A DNA stretch of 64,000 nt, taken from NCBI GenBank assembly GCA_004431415.1, contig QPMI01000416.1:124001-188000 (forward strand), written 5' to 3'. Positions within the stretch are counted from its first letter, which is position 1, and each line of letters opens with the position of its first letter. Below are positions 21,937-33,310 of the stretch, piece after piece. A program made the position numbers and the translations under genes. Under the pieces are notes generated by a model. That model worked only from the letters and a program-made list of their open reading frames with translations. It ran no database searches and was not told the DNA's origin. The stretch comes from Cyanophora paradoxa. Lineage: Eukaryota > Glaucocystophyceae > Cyanophorales > Cyanophoraceae.

Positions 21937-24900
21937 CTAGAACAAACGAAGGTGCTGCACCTCGAGCTCTGCCTCGCAGCACAGCGAGTCGAGGCTCTCG
22001 CTTTCGATGTCGACTTCCATTTCCTGCGCGGCGCGTGACCGGCCGCAGGCGGCGCGCGGGTCAGCCTGGCAACCGAAGACGAAGACAGTGCATGCCGAAG
22101 CGCGCCGTCGCAAGCCCACCTCGATATCGATCGCCGCGTCCTCCTCGACGGCTGCGACGTTCGCGTCCTCGTCGAGGCGGCTGTACGGCTGCGAGCACGT
22201 CGAGCTGAGCTTGCCGTCCGCGCCGATCTTGCAGCACTTGAACTTCCCAGTGCCCGAGTCGTAGACACGCGCGACGCGATCCGCGGGCCCCGAGTTGTTC
22301 CTGTCGCGGTGACCAGTCACGATAACACTTATAAAACATGGAACTAAGTTGAAAAGCGTTTTAACAGCGTTTGCAATGCATTAAATGTAACTGAAGTAAA
22401 GCACCTCTCGTAGTACTCGTCGACGTTGTATTCGGTATACCCCGACTGGAAATTACAGTGGCTCGCAGTCACGTCGCCGACGGGCGTCGCGGTCGCAAAG
22501 CGGATGGGTGTGAGCGTCGTGATTGTCCCGCCGGGCGCCCTTCCGGCCACAATATGTGCAGTGACCGTGTTGACGCCGTTCGCCCAAGAATCCACGATCG
22601 GGGGGCACGTGAAACTGGCTCGAATATTAATGACATATGCATGGTATCATGATCAGCCGAACGCAATTTCCAAGAAGTGCCGGGCAGCCAGCCGCTGAGC
22701 AGCACTGCGGAAAATGACGCACGGATCTTTGTTCTGAGCGTACGCGACAACATTGTTGCACGCCAGATCCGAACAGCATTCAGCAAGCCTCTGGCACGTC
22801 CCTGCGAGCGATCGCGAGCACAAAATAAGCCTGACAGACAGCCTGATTCGATATCGATGTTTCAAGTTTCGGATAAGGATTAGAGGAGAAGAAAAATGCT
22901 GCCTGAGTGCGGGTCCTTGTAGGCGCGGGCGTTCGAGTTCTTGCACATGGGTGTCCCGATGGCGCCGCCAACGCTGCATAAAACGCATCGAACATTCGTT
23001 TCGGAAGCCGCGGCCAGGGGTTTCATTTATACTTACTAGTTATAAAGCTTGGATCCACCGACAATGTCGTAGATACCTGCCCCCACATCCGTTCCAGGTG
23101 CACAATTGACGCTGGAAATTTAAAAGATTGCAATTAGTCTCTTTTCACAGTGGAAATTATGATCACTCAATCAGTTAATGAACATCACCTGGAGAAGCAG
23201 ATCTGCAAGTAGAATGGAGTGCGATAAGCAAACCGTGCGAAAATGAAAGGTAGACAGTTCGTGAATTGCATGAATGCTCATGCGCACCGGCACGCGGTTG
23301 ACGCATGTCCCGTTGTTGTTGTAGTACAGGAACTTGTTATCCGTTTCCAGGCCACAGTCGTCGCTGCAAGCGGAGCATTATGAGGGCTCGCGCTCGCGCT
23401 CAGATTCGAAATTTGCAGTCGCGTCCTTCTTGTTGCTCTCATGATTGCAGAGGTCATGATCATGATCAGAAACACATACTGGACTCACACTCGGTCGCCG
23501 ACAGACGTGGTAATGTCGTCGCCGGTGCCAGTACAATCACTGTACAGAATATATCAGCGGATAATCCATATTGTCTAGAATGCGCATGCGAGGACTAGTT
23601 CTAGATCTGCACTCGAACTCACGGTTTCTTATAGCAGATCTGCAGCACGCGTCAAAAGTTCATGATCAGTCGCTTCATTCGTTCATGTATCAAGGCTCAC
23701 GATAGGCTTCTTGCATTCGGAATTCCAAGAAATGTAGCTCTTGCACATATTTCCGTTTGCGTCTTTTCCGCAATTCCTGAAGTTGAAGTTATTATTATAC
23801 CCCTGAAGGCTGAAAGGCTGTCCGCTGCAGTCCTCTGTCGCAAAGGCATTCATCATTAGTACCAAGATGTCGATATGCACGTTGCAATGTATGCAATCTG
23901 CAAAGCACCTGTCATAAAGCATGCGCTGCGGAGAAAAGAAGAGATTACATATAATTAATAGAACTTCTTGATTGTCGAATTGCAAAAACGGGTTTAATTT
24001 CGGAGCGCACCCGCGAAGGGTCCTACAATCGGTGGTCCCATCGTCATTGGAGTTCTTGCCTGTGAAGAAAGTGCTAGAGCAACGGCCCGTCAACCATTAT
24101 ATTAGAAATGCGCAAGCATCGATATCCGAGACAAGATCACCTCGGGCAGTTTTCGGCGACGTTGGAGGTAATTCGTGTCCCAGGGTCGGAACAGTCCTGA
24201 AGAGTGAGTGACGTTGACTTTATTAGGCTCATGATCATGATCATGCATATTTCTTGCACAGTCACCTTGGTCATGTGGCAGGTCGCCTGCGCTCGCAAGA
24301 ATCGAAACGTGAGGCTGGGCATGCACATGCACGCATACTCTGCTGATTATTATTCTATTTTGGGGGAGGGATGGGGATCCGGAGGGAGGTGGGGTGGAAT
24401 GAAGGGGGGGGAAGAGAGGGGGGGGGGGCGGGGGGAGGGGGGGGACCCGGGAATCGGCACGGCGGCAGAATAAACTACACTGACAGTTGCGACGTCGATC
24501 AGGACGTCGACGCGCACCGTCTTCAAACACTTGGAGGAGCCACCGGCGCCGGCGAGGAAGCTCTGGGATCCAGCGGGGCATGTCACGTCTGTTTTCACTC
24601 CCCAAACGGAGCTCGACAGAGGCCTGCGCTCGAGATCGAGGTTCACGCATACGTAGCTGACTCTCTACGTATAGGTAGTCACAACGCACTTCTCGGAGCC
24701 GTACGTCGCCGCTCCAGAGCAATCAGCCTTCAAACAACCGCAAATTGAATCCAAATCAGTCATATGCATACGCAAAGCATCCTATAATAATTATATATAT
24801 AACGTACCGTTTCGTAACACTTTGGCACAACAAGGCTGCAGGTGCTCGATCCAGGAGCCTTTGCGGCCATCGCACCGGCGACGTTCGCGCAGCTCGACCT

Positions 24901-27900
24901 ACCGTAATACCGTAGCAGAACGAGTGCGGTAAATTCAAGCTTAAAATCAGAAGATGATCATGATCGTGAGGAAGCTTTGGAGAGCCGCGCACACGGACGC
25001 GTCAGATGTCGCGCCGTAAACGGGAGTGTCCGTGCTGCGCCCCAGCCGACGTCAGGACGTTGAATACGAATGACGGGTACGTGTAGAGAGTACGTGCTCA
25101 CCAAGTGTCCGTTTTATAGCACGACGCGCGATTCGTGCACAGGCCAGAGTCCCTGCTCTTGACGGATGCTGTGGTACCTGAATACGTATACGCGCGCGAT
25201 TGTGTAAATTACAACCAGGCGAGTAAAGGAAAAGAACTATATATATAGCTGCTAGCGCTGTACATGTACACAAACAAGAACTGCGAGGGAAATCAAACGC
25301 GCGGAAAAACTCCGAACCTAGAGGGCAGTCCTTGGCTTGCGCAACAAATTTCAGCTCGGATCCGCTGCAGTTCGGGCCCGAATAACACGTGAAAGGCATC
25401 TTGGTACAGGTTCCATTCTCGCGAACGCTCTGAGTCGTCGCCACCGGGCATTTATCCCTGCCGAAATGCGCAAATAAATTAGAGATCCGCTACCGACGCT
25501 GCAAAGCTATCGAATTCATTATATATCAAAGGATTGAACTCGGAATACATCTGTAATTATTAAGGCGTATGCTTACGCACTTGGACAGCTCAAACGACTC
25601 CCCCGCCGTGCAATTCGAGTCGGTCTGCGGAATAGCGCTAACCGTCATAATCGATATCATGATCACTATCTTCGATCCCACGCAAAGTTACAGAAAAAAT
25701 ATTTAATAACATTTGCTCACATAGCAACTGACACCGAGATGCACGGGCTTTCCCTGAGGCCAGCGGGTGCAAGATCCACCGGCTTCAGCTACGGCCTGAG
25801 TACCTCCCGGGCAGCGTCTGAACGCTTCCTCGTCGCTAACGCCAGCCGGTTGGCTGCGAATGCCATTTTTAGAAGAAAAAGAGATCGATGTATTTGGACC
25901 TGCTAACGTTAACGCACTATTTGTCGTAGCTGGTCACTGTGCCCGCATCCGCGCAGTTAAATGTCGAGTAGCTGTGCACCCAGGATTTAGATGCCGCTTC
26001 TTCTAATTAGAACTCGGAAGTAATTATATAAGTAGAGCTACCAGACAAGCCGCTCAGGGATGCAGCCTCCCGACCTCGTGTCCTGCAAGATGTGCACATG
26101 TTATGATACCGGGCAGACGATCTCCACGTCTAGATCTGATAGCTCGCGATCGGTGCGCACGCCAGTTGCAAGAGTATTAGAAGGGCAGTTCGCCTTGCCG
26201 AAAACGGTACTCGTCGGAGCCGTGGTGCATTTGTGGTCAGCGTAGCTGCGCACGCCGGAGATGGGTCAGAAATATATATATAATCGATGATTCGCAGACA
26301 CGGAGTACGATTAATGTTAATATTGCATCATGGCGTACCAGACAGTGCCTGAATGAGCGCCTCTGCACCATCCCCCAAACGCGTCCTTGTATGCAATCGT
26401 CCCGATCTGAACAGGTTTGAAGCCAGCATCCGATCAAATAAAATTACGATTAACATCACTGAGTCAGCAGACAATCGGAGGCTTTTTAATTTGGATCCCG
26501 GAAGAATCTATTTACAGCGACTTCCGAGTGAGGGCGTACCGGACAGCGAGCCCAGGCTTGCTCATTCGTGACCCCGGTTGGCTGACTGCGTAGAGCGCGT
26601 ACTATAATTAGATGTATTTCCACGCTCTAAATTGCGCATGCGACGACGTCGACTGCGCGACTACGACGACTGGATTATCATTATCGAGAACCGAAATTGC
26701 GCACTACGTGTCGACAGGGACGCCAGCCGCGTCCTTCCCTAGTGAAGGGCTTGAAGAGCACTGACTGCGATTCACGATCATAATCATGATCGCGATCGAA
26801 GTTGGAAAAGAAAACCGCGGCCGATACTGACGCACTTGTCAGTGTAACAGAACAGATTCGTGTTTTGGCAAGTGCCGGTCGCATCAGATTTCCAGGAGCT
26901 TGCCGAGTCGGGGCAGTAGGATCTGAGTGCAAACGTGAGTATGCACGTACGCGCGTGGCGGTGGGGGTGGTGGGGTGGAGGGGGCTGGGGTAAGGGGTGG
27001 GGGGAGGGGAGGGGGGGGGGGATTAGGGGGCGGCACGCTTATCGCTCGAATTCCTTCTTTATTTTTCTGGATAGCTTTCTTTCTTTCTTGAAACGTTGCG
27101 AACCCCGAAACGGCGCGAGCGACAGGAGTCCCAGAGCAGTCAAGGCTCTGCAAAGTTGAAAGCTCAAAATCATTATCATAGCATTAGTACGTGTCGTAAA
27201 GCAGACTGTCAGTCACCTCAAAGCACTTGCCGCCCTTCTTGGCTTCATAACACCTGTCTTCTTGGTTGACCGATTTCGTTCTGCGAATGTCGCGATCGAT
27301 ATCGATATCGATAACATATATATTTGAATGAGCGGGCCGCCGGGCAAAAGTTAAACGTTGCTGTTTTAAGCTTGAGGTCTATTTATGAGGGTTAAATGGT
27401 TGCAAATCTCTTGAGTGAGATGCTCATTCATATATCCAAAGCAATACTAGCTATAGTACTAGTAGAGCAATAACGTTTAACGGCGCGGTCACCCTTCCGG
27501 ACAGCGAAGCCACGACTCGTTCTCCGAGCCGCTAAAACTGCGAGTCGACGTCCGAACGTTAAGAGAATCAGCGTTTCAGGGCCTAATTATATATACGCAT
27601 GCAGTTTCCGCACTAGTCGGTGATGACATTTCCGGCAGCGTCTTTGGCGACAGTTGCAGCGCCGGTGCACGAGTCGCCGGAATAGCACAGGAGGGCCTTG
27701 CGGACACAGGCACCCGTCCCCTCCCAGTTTGTGGGAACCAAACGATAGCTCGACGTCGTCGCCGGGCACTTAACGCTGCGAATTAGAATTCGTACGAGAT
27801 CACAGTTCATCAGTACATGTACAGCGGTAAACCTGCCAGATCGATATTTATATATATATCAGGAGCGAGTTTGCGCACTGGTTGCCTCCAAGGACGTTGG

Positions 27901-29300
27901 TGACGTCACCTCCGGAGCCCGAACAATCCAGGCTCTTGTAGCACGTTACGTACTCGTGAGCTAGGCGGCAAGAGTAGCTAGATAATTCGTCATCCCCTTG
28001 GTTTCTGTAGGTGCGCGTTCCGAGCTGCACATCCAAATGAATTGCGAGTCAGTGGAGTTTTAGACGGACGCGAATCGAATTCCAGCATACTGGCGCTGAT
28101 CATGGAATATATATGTGGGTAAAATATTCTACTCACCGGGCAGCGAGCCCAGGCCTCTTCATTCGAGACACCGGCGGGTTGGCTATATATACGGATGAAG
28201 ATTGTTAACGTTACAGCGTTCTGTCTTGCATTCAAAGAACATATGCATACTAGTGAGAGTAGACATTGCCAGCCGCATCCTTGGCGATCGTTGGAGTGCC
28301 GGCGCAGCGAACTCCAGAGTAGCAAAGGAGGGCCGAACGGTTGCAGGTCCCGTTGCCATTTTGGCTCCAGCTCACCGTCGTCGTCGGACACTTCGTGCTT
28401 CGCGATCGAATTCGAACTTAATAGATCTGCATACTAAATATGAAAGCTGCAGCTGACGCACGAGTCCTCGCCGACGACATAAGTGATGTTGCTACCGGTG
28501 CTCTTGCAGTTCAAGTCCTTGTGACAGGCCACGAACTTGTGGGCCGAGTTGCAGCTGTCGCTGTTGCCGTTCTTGAAGCTGAACGTGCCGATCTGAAACC
28601 CGCGCCGTGACGTGTACATGTGTGAACAATAGAACTAAAGCAATTAAGTTATATATATATTATGCGCACGGGGCATCGGGCGAATGCGTCCGCGTTGGAC
28701 ACTCCCTGCGGCTGGCTGCGGTCGTGTGTCATCGAGTCAGCTAATTTTTGGTTTCTGACGACGTCTTCGAAGACAATAGATTTGTTACAGTGTCGCGCGC
28801 ACTATTCGGTCACCAAATTCCCTGCTGAGTCCTTCCCAAGCGTGTAATTGCCGGAACAGTCGCTGCAGCGAAGTGGGGACGACGGTCAGGTAAGCCGGTG
28901 GATGGGCGTGACCCGGCCAGAATTTCGGAATCATTGGAGGGCCGCGGGCGGGCCCGGGGGCGCTGCGAGGCACCTTGAAGTGTAGCAGAACAGCTTCGCT
29001 GGCACGCAAGCTTCGCTCCCTTTCGCTTTGCCGGAGAGGTACGAGGCGTTCGAGCAGACAGACGAGACGGGGGCATCGCTGCCGGCCGCGGCGATCGCGA
29101 GTTCAGACGCTTCCGATCGAGGCTCGCGATCGCCCGCGGTTAAACCAGGCCGGCGCCCGGGGACGTCGAGGGCGCCCACCTGTCTGCGGTGTACGCCGCG
29201 TTGCCAGAGCAGTCGGTCGAGGTGTAGCACTTCGCTGGCGAGGCGCCCATCTTGATTCGTGCTCTGGTTCAGAATCGATATCAGCGACATCGATATCGTA
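21937..29300 (-). CDS. Large cysteine-rich repeat protein, many exons
   Basis: More than 20 short minus-strand exons encode related Cys-rich modules separated by AT-richer introns. One module type has KCP, a variable segment, C-x-R-x-A-LLCYSG, C, then KDAAGN and a final Tyr (about 28270-28390, 27613-27770). A second is SQPAGVSNEEAWARCP (28140; close copies at 28690, 26530, 25820). A third carries CRLAHEYVTCYKSLDCSGSG (28000) and a relative at 28440-28590. Many exons end in a Y codon split by a GTGCG donor, so modules are phase-compatible. The 3' exons (22320-21937) end LCCEAELEVQHLRLF. Disulphide-rich repeats suggest an extracellular or cell-wall protein, but I could not find the signal peptide or the start. 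Family not recognised. Could be two adjacent genes. Confidence 0.6.
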
Positions 29301-29511
29301 CACATGTTCGTGTATATATGCAATATCGATATCGATGAGCGGCGCGCGCGATCCGCGTCTGCGCCCTTAACCTGCATGCGCAGCACGCCGCTGCGTATAC
29401 GTATATGCCCGGCCGAGTTTCGGAAGCCGACGCGCGCTCACCGCTCGCTCACCGTCGGCGTCTAGATCTCCGATAGCGCCGCGGCGATGCGATTGAATAT
29501 TGCTCCTCGCG

Positions 29512-29573
29512 CCGGTCGGGTCGAGCGCGCTATAGCTTAAAAGAGCCGGTCGGGTCGAGCGCGCTATAGCTAG
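29512..29573. repeat. 27-base direct repeat, period about 34
   Basis: The segment beginning gccggtcgggtcgagcgcgc and ending tatagct occurs twice in tandem. Confidence 0.8.
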
Positions 29574-29937
29574 CGATAGCACTGCTAGGCTAGCAGGGGG
29601 ATGAGTCCCGGATGACTGCCGCCGCTGCCAGGCTGCGAGCCTGCGGCGCTGCCTTCAAGGCTTCGATACAGTATCGATCATGATCAGCTTAATCAGCGGC
29701 TCCCGGTACCGTAGTACCAGCTTCTGGCTCGCAGGAGGGGCCGCGACTGGTACCGGGGGTGCGAACAGATCTAGACTGAAGGGGCTCGGGAGTCGGGACT
29801 CGGGACTCGGGAGTCGGGGCCTCGGGAGTCGGGCCGCTCGGCCGCTCCGAGGCTCTGAGGTAACGTTCTTGACTCAGTGAGCTTCGGCGGCACTGCGGCA
29901 GGCCCGCAGGGCCGCAGGCCCGCAACCCGGCCCCCGG

Positions 29938-30360
29938 GCAGGGCTGTCAAAATTTTACCCCCCCAAAATGGACCAGAAAATTTTGAGGAATATTCCGGGA
30001 ACGTTCCCGGAATATTCCACCACACAAAATCCTGGAAAATTCTCAATACCGTGCGTTGCGCACCGCAGACACACGTTCAAAGCTGCGAAGCACTAAGATA
30101 ACATCACACTAAGCATTCTGAGAGACAGTATACAGCCTTCTGGAGCTTGGAGACGGAAATGCAAGGCCCCTGGTGGGGTCAGAAGGGGGGGGAGGGGGCG
30201 CAGAAAAGGGATCCCGGATGAAAATGAATAAATAATCATTAAATTATATTCAATTTCCTAAAATTTTCCCCCTGCAAACGGGACGCGAAAATTTTCCCGA
30301 AATTTTCTAATATTCCGGGAACGTTCCAGGCTGGAATATTCCGGCTAACAGCCCTGCCCC
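29938..30360. mobile_element. Possible MITE-like inverted-repeat element
   Basis: The left end reads ggcagggctgtca and the right end taacagccctgcc, an imperfect inverted repeat of about 12-14 bases. Inside both ends are AAAATTTT blocks and the palindrome-like GGAATATTCC/GGGAACGTTCC motifs in mirrored order. There is no open frame in it. The size of about 420 bases and symmetry fit a non-autonomous DNA element. A clear target-site duplication was not seen. Confidence 0.4.
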
Positions 30361-31025
30361 CGGGCCCCGGGCCCCGGCCCGGGGCCCGGGGGCCGGCCCC
30401 GCCGCCGGCGGCCGGGGCCTCGCCGCCTCGGCCGCCGGCCCGGCGCCAGCGCCGGGCCCTCTGCGGGCCGCTCGGCGGCGTCGGCGCCGCTCGGCGGCTC
30501 GGGCCGCTCGGAGCGATCGCGACGCCGCTGCGAGCCGCTGAGCCTGCGACGGAGCCTCGGAGTCTCGGACCCGATTTTTTTGTTTCGGTTCTTTTTTTCG
30601 CATGCAATTGTGGGGTACATGCAATTGCCGGCAGGCCGAGTTGCCGGCGCGCAGAACGTTAACGCAAATGCGCGCCTGCGTACGGATACCGCGGCGTATA
30701 CGTACTACGGTATGCGCGTGGTGTGGTCGCGTGTATGCGCATGCCGCAGCTGCAGTGCCATCGCTGCCAATTGCAATTGCAAGCATATGCATTCGGCCCG
30801 GCGGCCCCGGCCCAGTGGTCAGGCGCGCGCGCGCGCACGTTTGATCTCCGTCATCATAGTATACGTATCATGACGGCAGCAGCGGCAACGTTGTTATTAC
30901 TAGTCATAATGACGGGCCGCTAGACGCCAAGATTTAGAAGCAGAAGTTGCGGAACTGCGACTGCAGCGCTCAGCGGGTGACAGCGGCTAGCAATATAGCT
31001 CGGCCGTCCTCCGCAAATCGCGAAC

Positions 31026-32804
31026 TCAGAAGCCGAGAGTGAGAGGCCCCGTCGGGAGGGCCGCCGGCGGCTCCGCAGCCCCAAAGCAGTCCGTTAGGAA
31101 ATACCGGAACGCGCTCCAGGAGCTGAGAGGGCAGGGGGTACAGCGTCAATCCAGGTCCCGGGGTACGCGATTCGAGATGGTGGGGTGGTGGGGTACCGGC
31201 GGTCGGCGTCGGCGTTGTACACGGCGCCGAACTGGGGGAAGTTGGCCGTGGGTACCGTGAACCTGGACGCGCGAGCGCGCACCCCCGTCAACGCGCGTCC
31301 TACCTCCCTCCCCTTCCGGGGGGTACGGTTTCGCGTCGCACGAGTGGAGGACTCCGGACAGGTAGAGAATCTGGAAGTCGATCTTGGCCTCGCTTGCCCT
31401 CTTCACCCAATCCGTGACCTGCGTACCCCCGTCGTCGCGGCAACGGCGTACCCCCTTCGAAGGCGATGGGGGTACGGCACCTCTCCGACGGGGATGCTCG
31501 GGTCGTCGACGCCCGTGCAGATGAGAATCTTCGCCTGCGGGGGTACCGTCATTAATCACGCCAGGGGGGGGTACCGAATCTTCGCCTGTTGGGGCGGCGG
31601 TGGTTAAGTGCGCGGGGGCGGGGGGAGTTCCCCCGGGGTACAGGGGAGCCCGGCGACGGCGGCCCGCTTTGGATCTTCACCTCCTTCCGGGGAGAGAGGG
31701 GAGGGGGGGGGGTGAAGGGGGCGGCAAGGCAAGGGGGGGGAGACAGAGGGGGTACGGTACCTTGCAGGCCTTAAAAGCCTCGGGGCTCTGGTCGCCCATC
31801 TTGAGGGATGCGTGGAAAGTGGCTACCCCCGCGATCTTGGCCCCTGCACGAAGCGGAGCCAGCGGCTCAGCAACAGCCCCACGCTCAGCAAGCTAGCTAG
31901 CTAGCGCTAGCTATGGAACGCCCGGCCCACCGCCCCGGACCCGGGTACGCGCGCGCGCGCACCGAACTTCGCGAGGGACAGCGCGCACGCGCCGCCGAAG
32001 CAGTAGCCTGCAGGGCGCCGGTGGTCAGCGGCGGCGCCGCGCGGCGCTCACATGAGTCTCAGATGAGATGTGGCGCTTACCGGCGACGACGACCTTCGAG
32101 GCGTCGCAGTTGGCGTGGGCCGTGAGCTGCGCGAGGGATCCCTCAAGCCGCGCCTTCGCGCCCGCCTCATCCTTGAGGAAGGCCTCTGCACGGAGGCGCT
32201 GAGCGAAGGACCGAGCGCGCGTCGAACGGGCGGGCGGGCGGGAGGGCGGGCGGGCGCACGGACGAGCTGCCCTGCCTCGTCGTGGTCCTTGGCGAAGACG
32301 CCCTTCCCGTACACGTCGGCCGCGAACGCGACGTAGCCGAGCTTGGCGACGAGCCGCGCGCGGCCGCGAACGTAGCTGCGGCCGGGCCCGGGCGGCGCTC
32401 GGATGCGTTCGGCGAGCTCGAGAACGGCGCGCGGCCGCTGGGAGAGGTTTCACGCACTCGCCGTGACCCCTCCATTCTGCGCGCCGGCAAAGCTCTCATC
32501 GAACCAGAGCAATAGACGAGCGGGGAGAGGTGCGGCGCACCGTGGATAAGCATCACGCCCGGGAGCTGCGCACACGGTCAGGTCCAGCGGCTAGCGGCTG
32601 TCCTCGTCATTGCACGGCTCTAGAATAGGTTCGCTGCGCGCGCGGGCCTAATCGGAGCAGCGAGAGCGTCGGGACCACCTTCGCGCTTCCCGCATTCGCA
32701 GGCCAGGCGATGAAGCCCTCGAACTGCTTGTCCCCGACGGTGTAGCTCACGACCTTCTCGCTGATGCTTGCGTCGGCCATTTCGCTCGAGCTCGCACAGC
32801 CCAT
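31026..32804 (-). CDS. Dienelactone hydrolase family protein
   Basis: An alpha/beta hydrolase with a Cys-Asp-His triad. The first exon (32679-32804) starts MGCASSSEMADASISEKVVS. The next gives LPGVMLIHGAPH, then LVAKLGYVAFAADVYGKGVF, FLKDEAGAKARLEGSLAQL and the nucleophile motif GYCFGG (31991-32008). Further exons give IAGVATFHASL, AKILICTGVDDPSIPVGE (Asp), GVLHSFTVPTANFPQFGAVY (His) and NADADRRSWSAF, ending LTLGF at 31026. The His exon junction uses the donor GTGCGACGCGAAACCGTACC. MGC at the N-terminus is a possible N-myristoylation and palmitoylation signal, but the internal Met (MADASIS) may be the real start. The substrate is unknown; family members act on lactones and related esters. Confidence 0.88.
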
Positions 32805-33310
32805 TCACAGGGGTACTGTTGCGCCCCCATCCGCAGACCCGCACTCGCTGCAGGCCGCGGCGAGGCCGCCCAGGCGGCGGGGATAGTGCGCAGCTGCTAG
32901 GCGTATCGGCGATCGACAGCCTGGCCCTGCTGGGTGCAGCGCGGGCGAGGAGTGTCCGGCTAGTGCGATCTCCTGCGCATACGCGCGCAATTGCATCATA
33001 GCAGAGGAGACATCGGCCCGAACTGTTACTCAGTGCCCCAGCGAGCCTCGAAAGGACAGTGCGCACCCAGGCCTAGCTGTAGGCGGATGCGCTCGAGCAG
33101 GATCGCAGGCTGGGTGTCCTCGGCATCGGGGGCGGGCGAGGTCGAGGGCTGGGGCTCGCCGCCGCCGCCGCCCCCGGCCGCGGCCGAGCCCGGCCAGCTC
33201 GATGGCGTCGACCGGAAGCTCTCCCAGCTCGCCCACATCATCGACCGGGTCCGATCTCTTTGGCTTTGCCCTCATTCCATCGCTGAAGCCTCTCCGGTCC
33301 GGTGCAGCCG
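32805..33310. other. Divergent promoter region
   Basis: Between the hydrolase start (-) and the next plus-strand gene. A weak plus-strand frame (QLDGVDRKLSQLAHIIDRV, near 33195-33250) could be an upstream exon. Otherwise nothing supported. Confidence 0.35.

Larger units (their letters stand above)
29301..31025. other. Gene-poor interval with repeats
   Basis: Contains the direct repeat at 29512-29573, short GGGACTCGGGAGTC repeats (29785-29850), a MITE-like element, and GC-rich palindromic DNA (30355-30560). No convincing exon on either strand. Confidence 0.4.
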
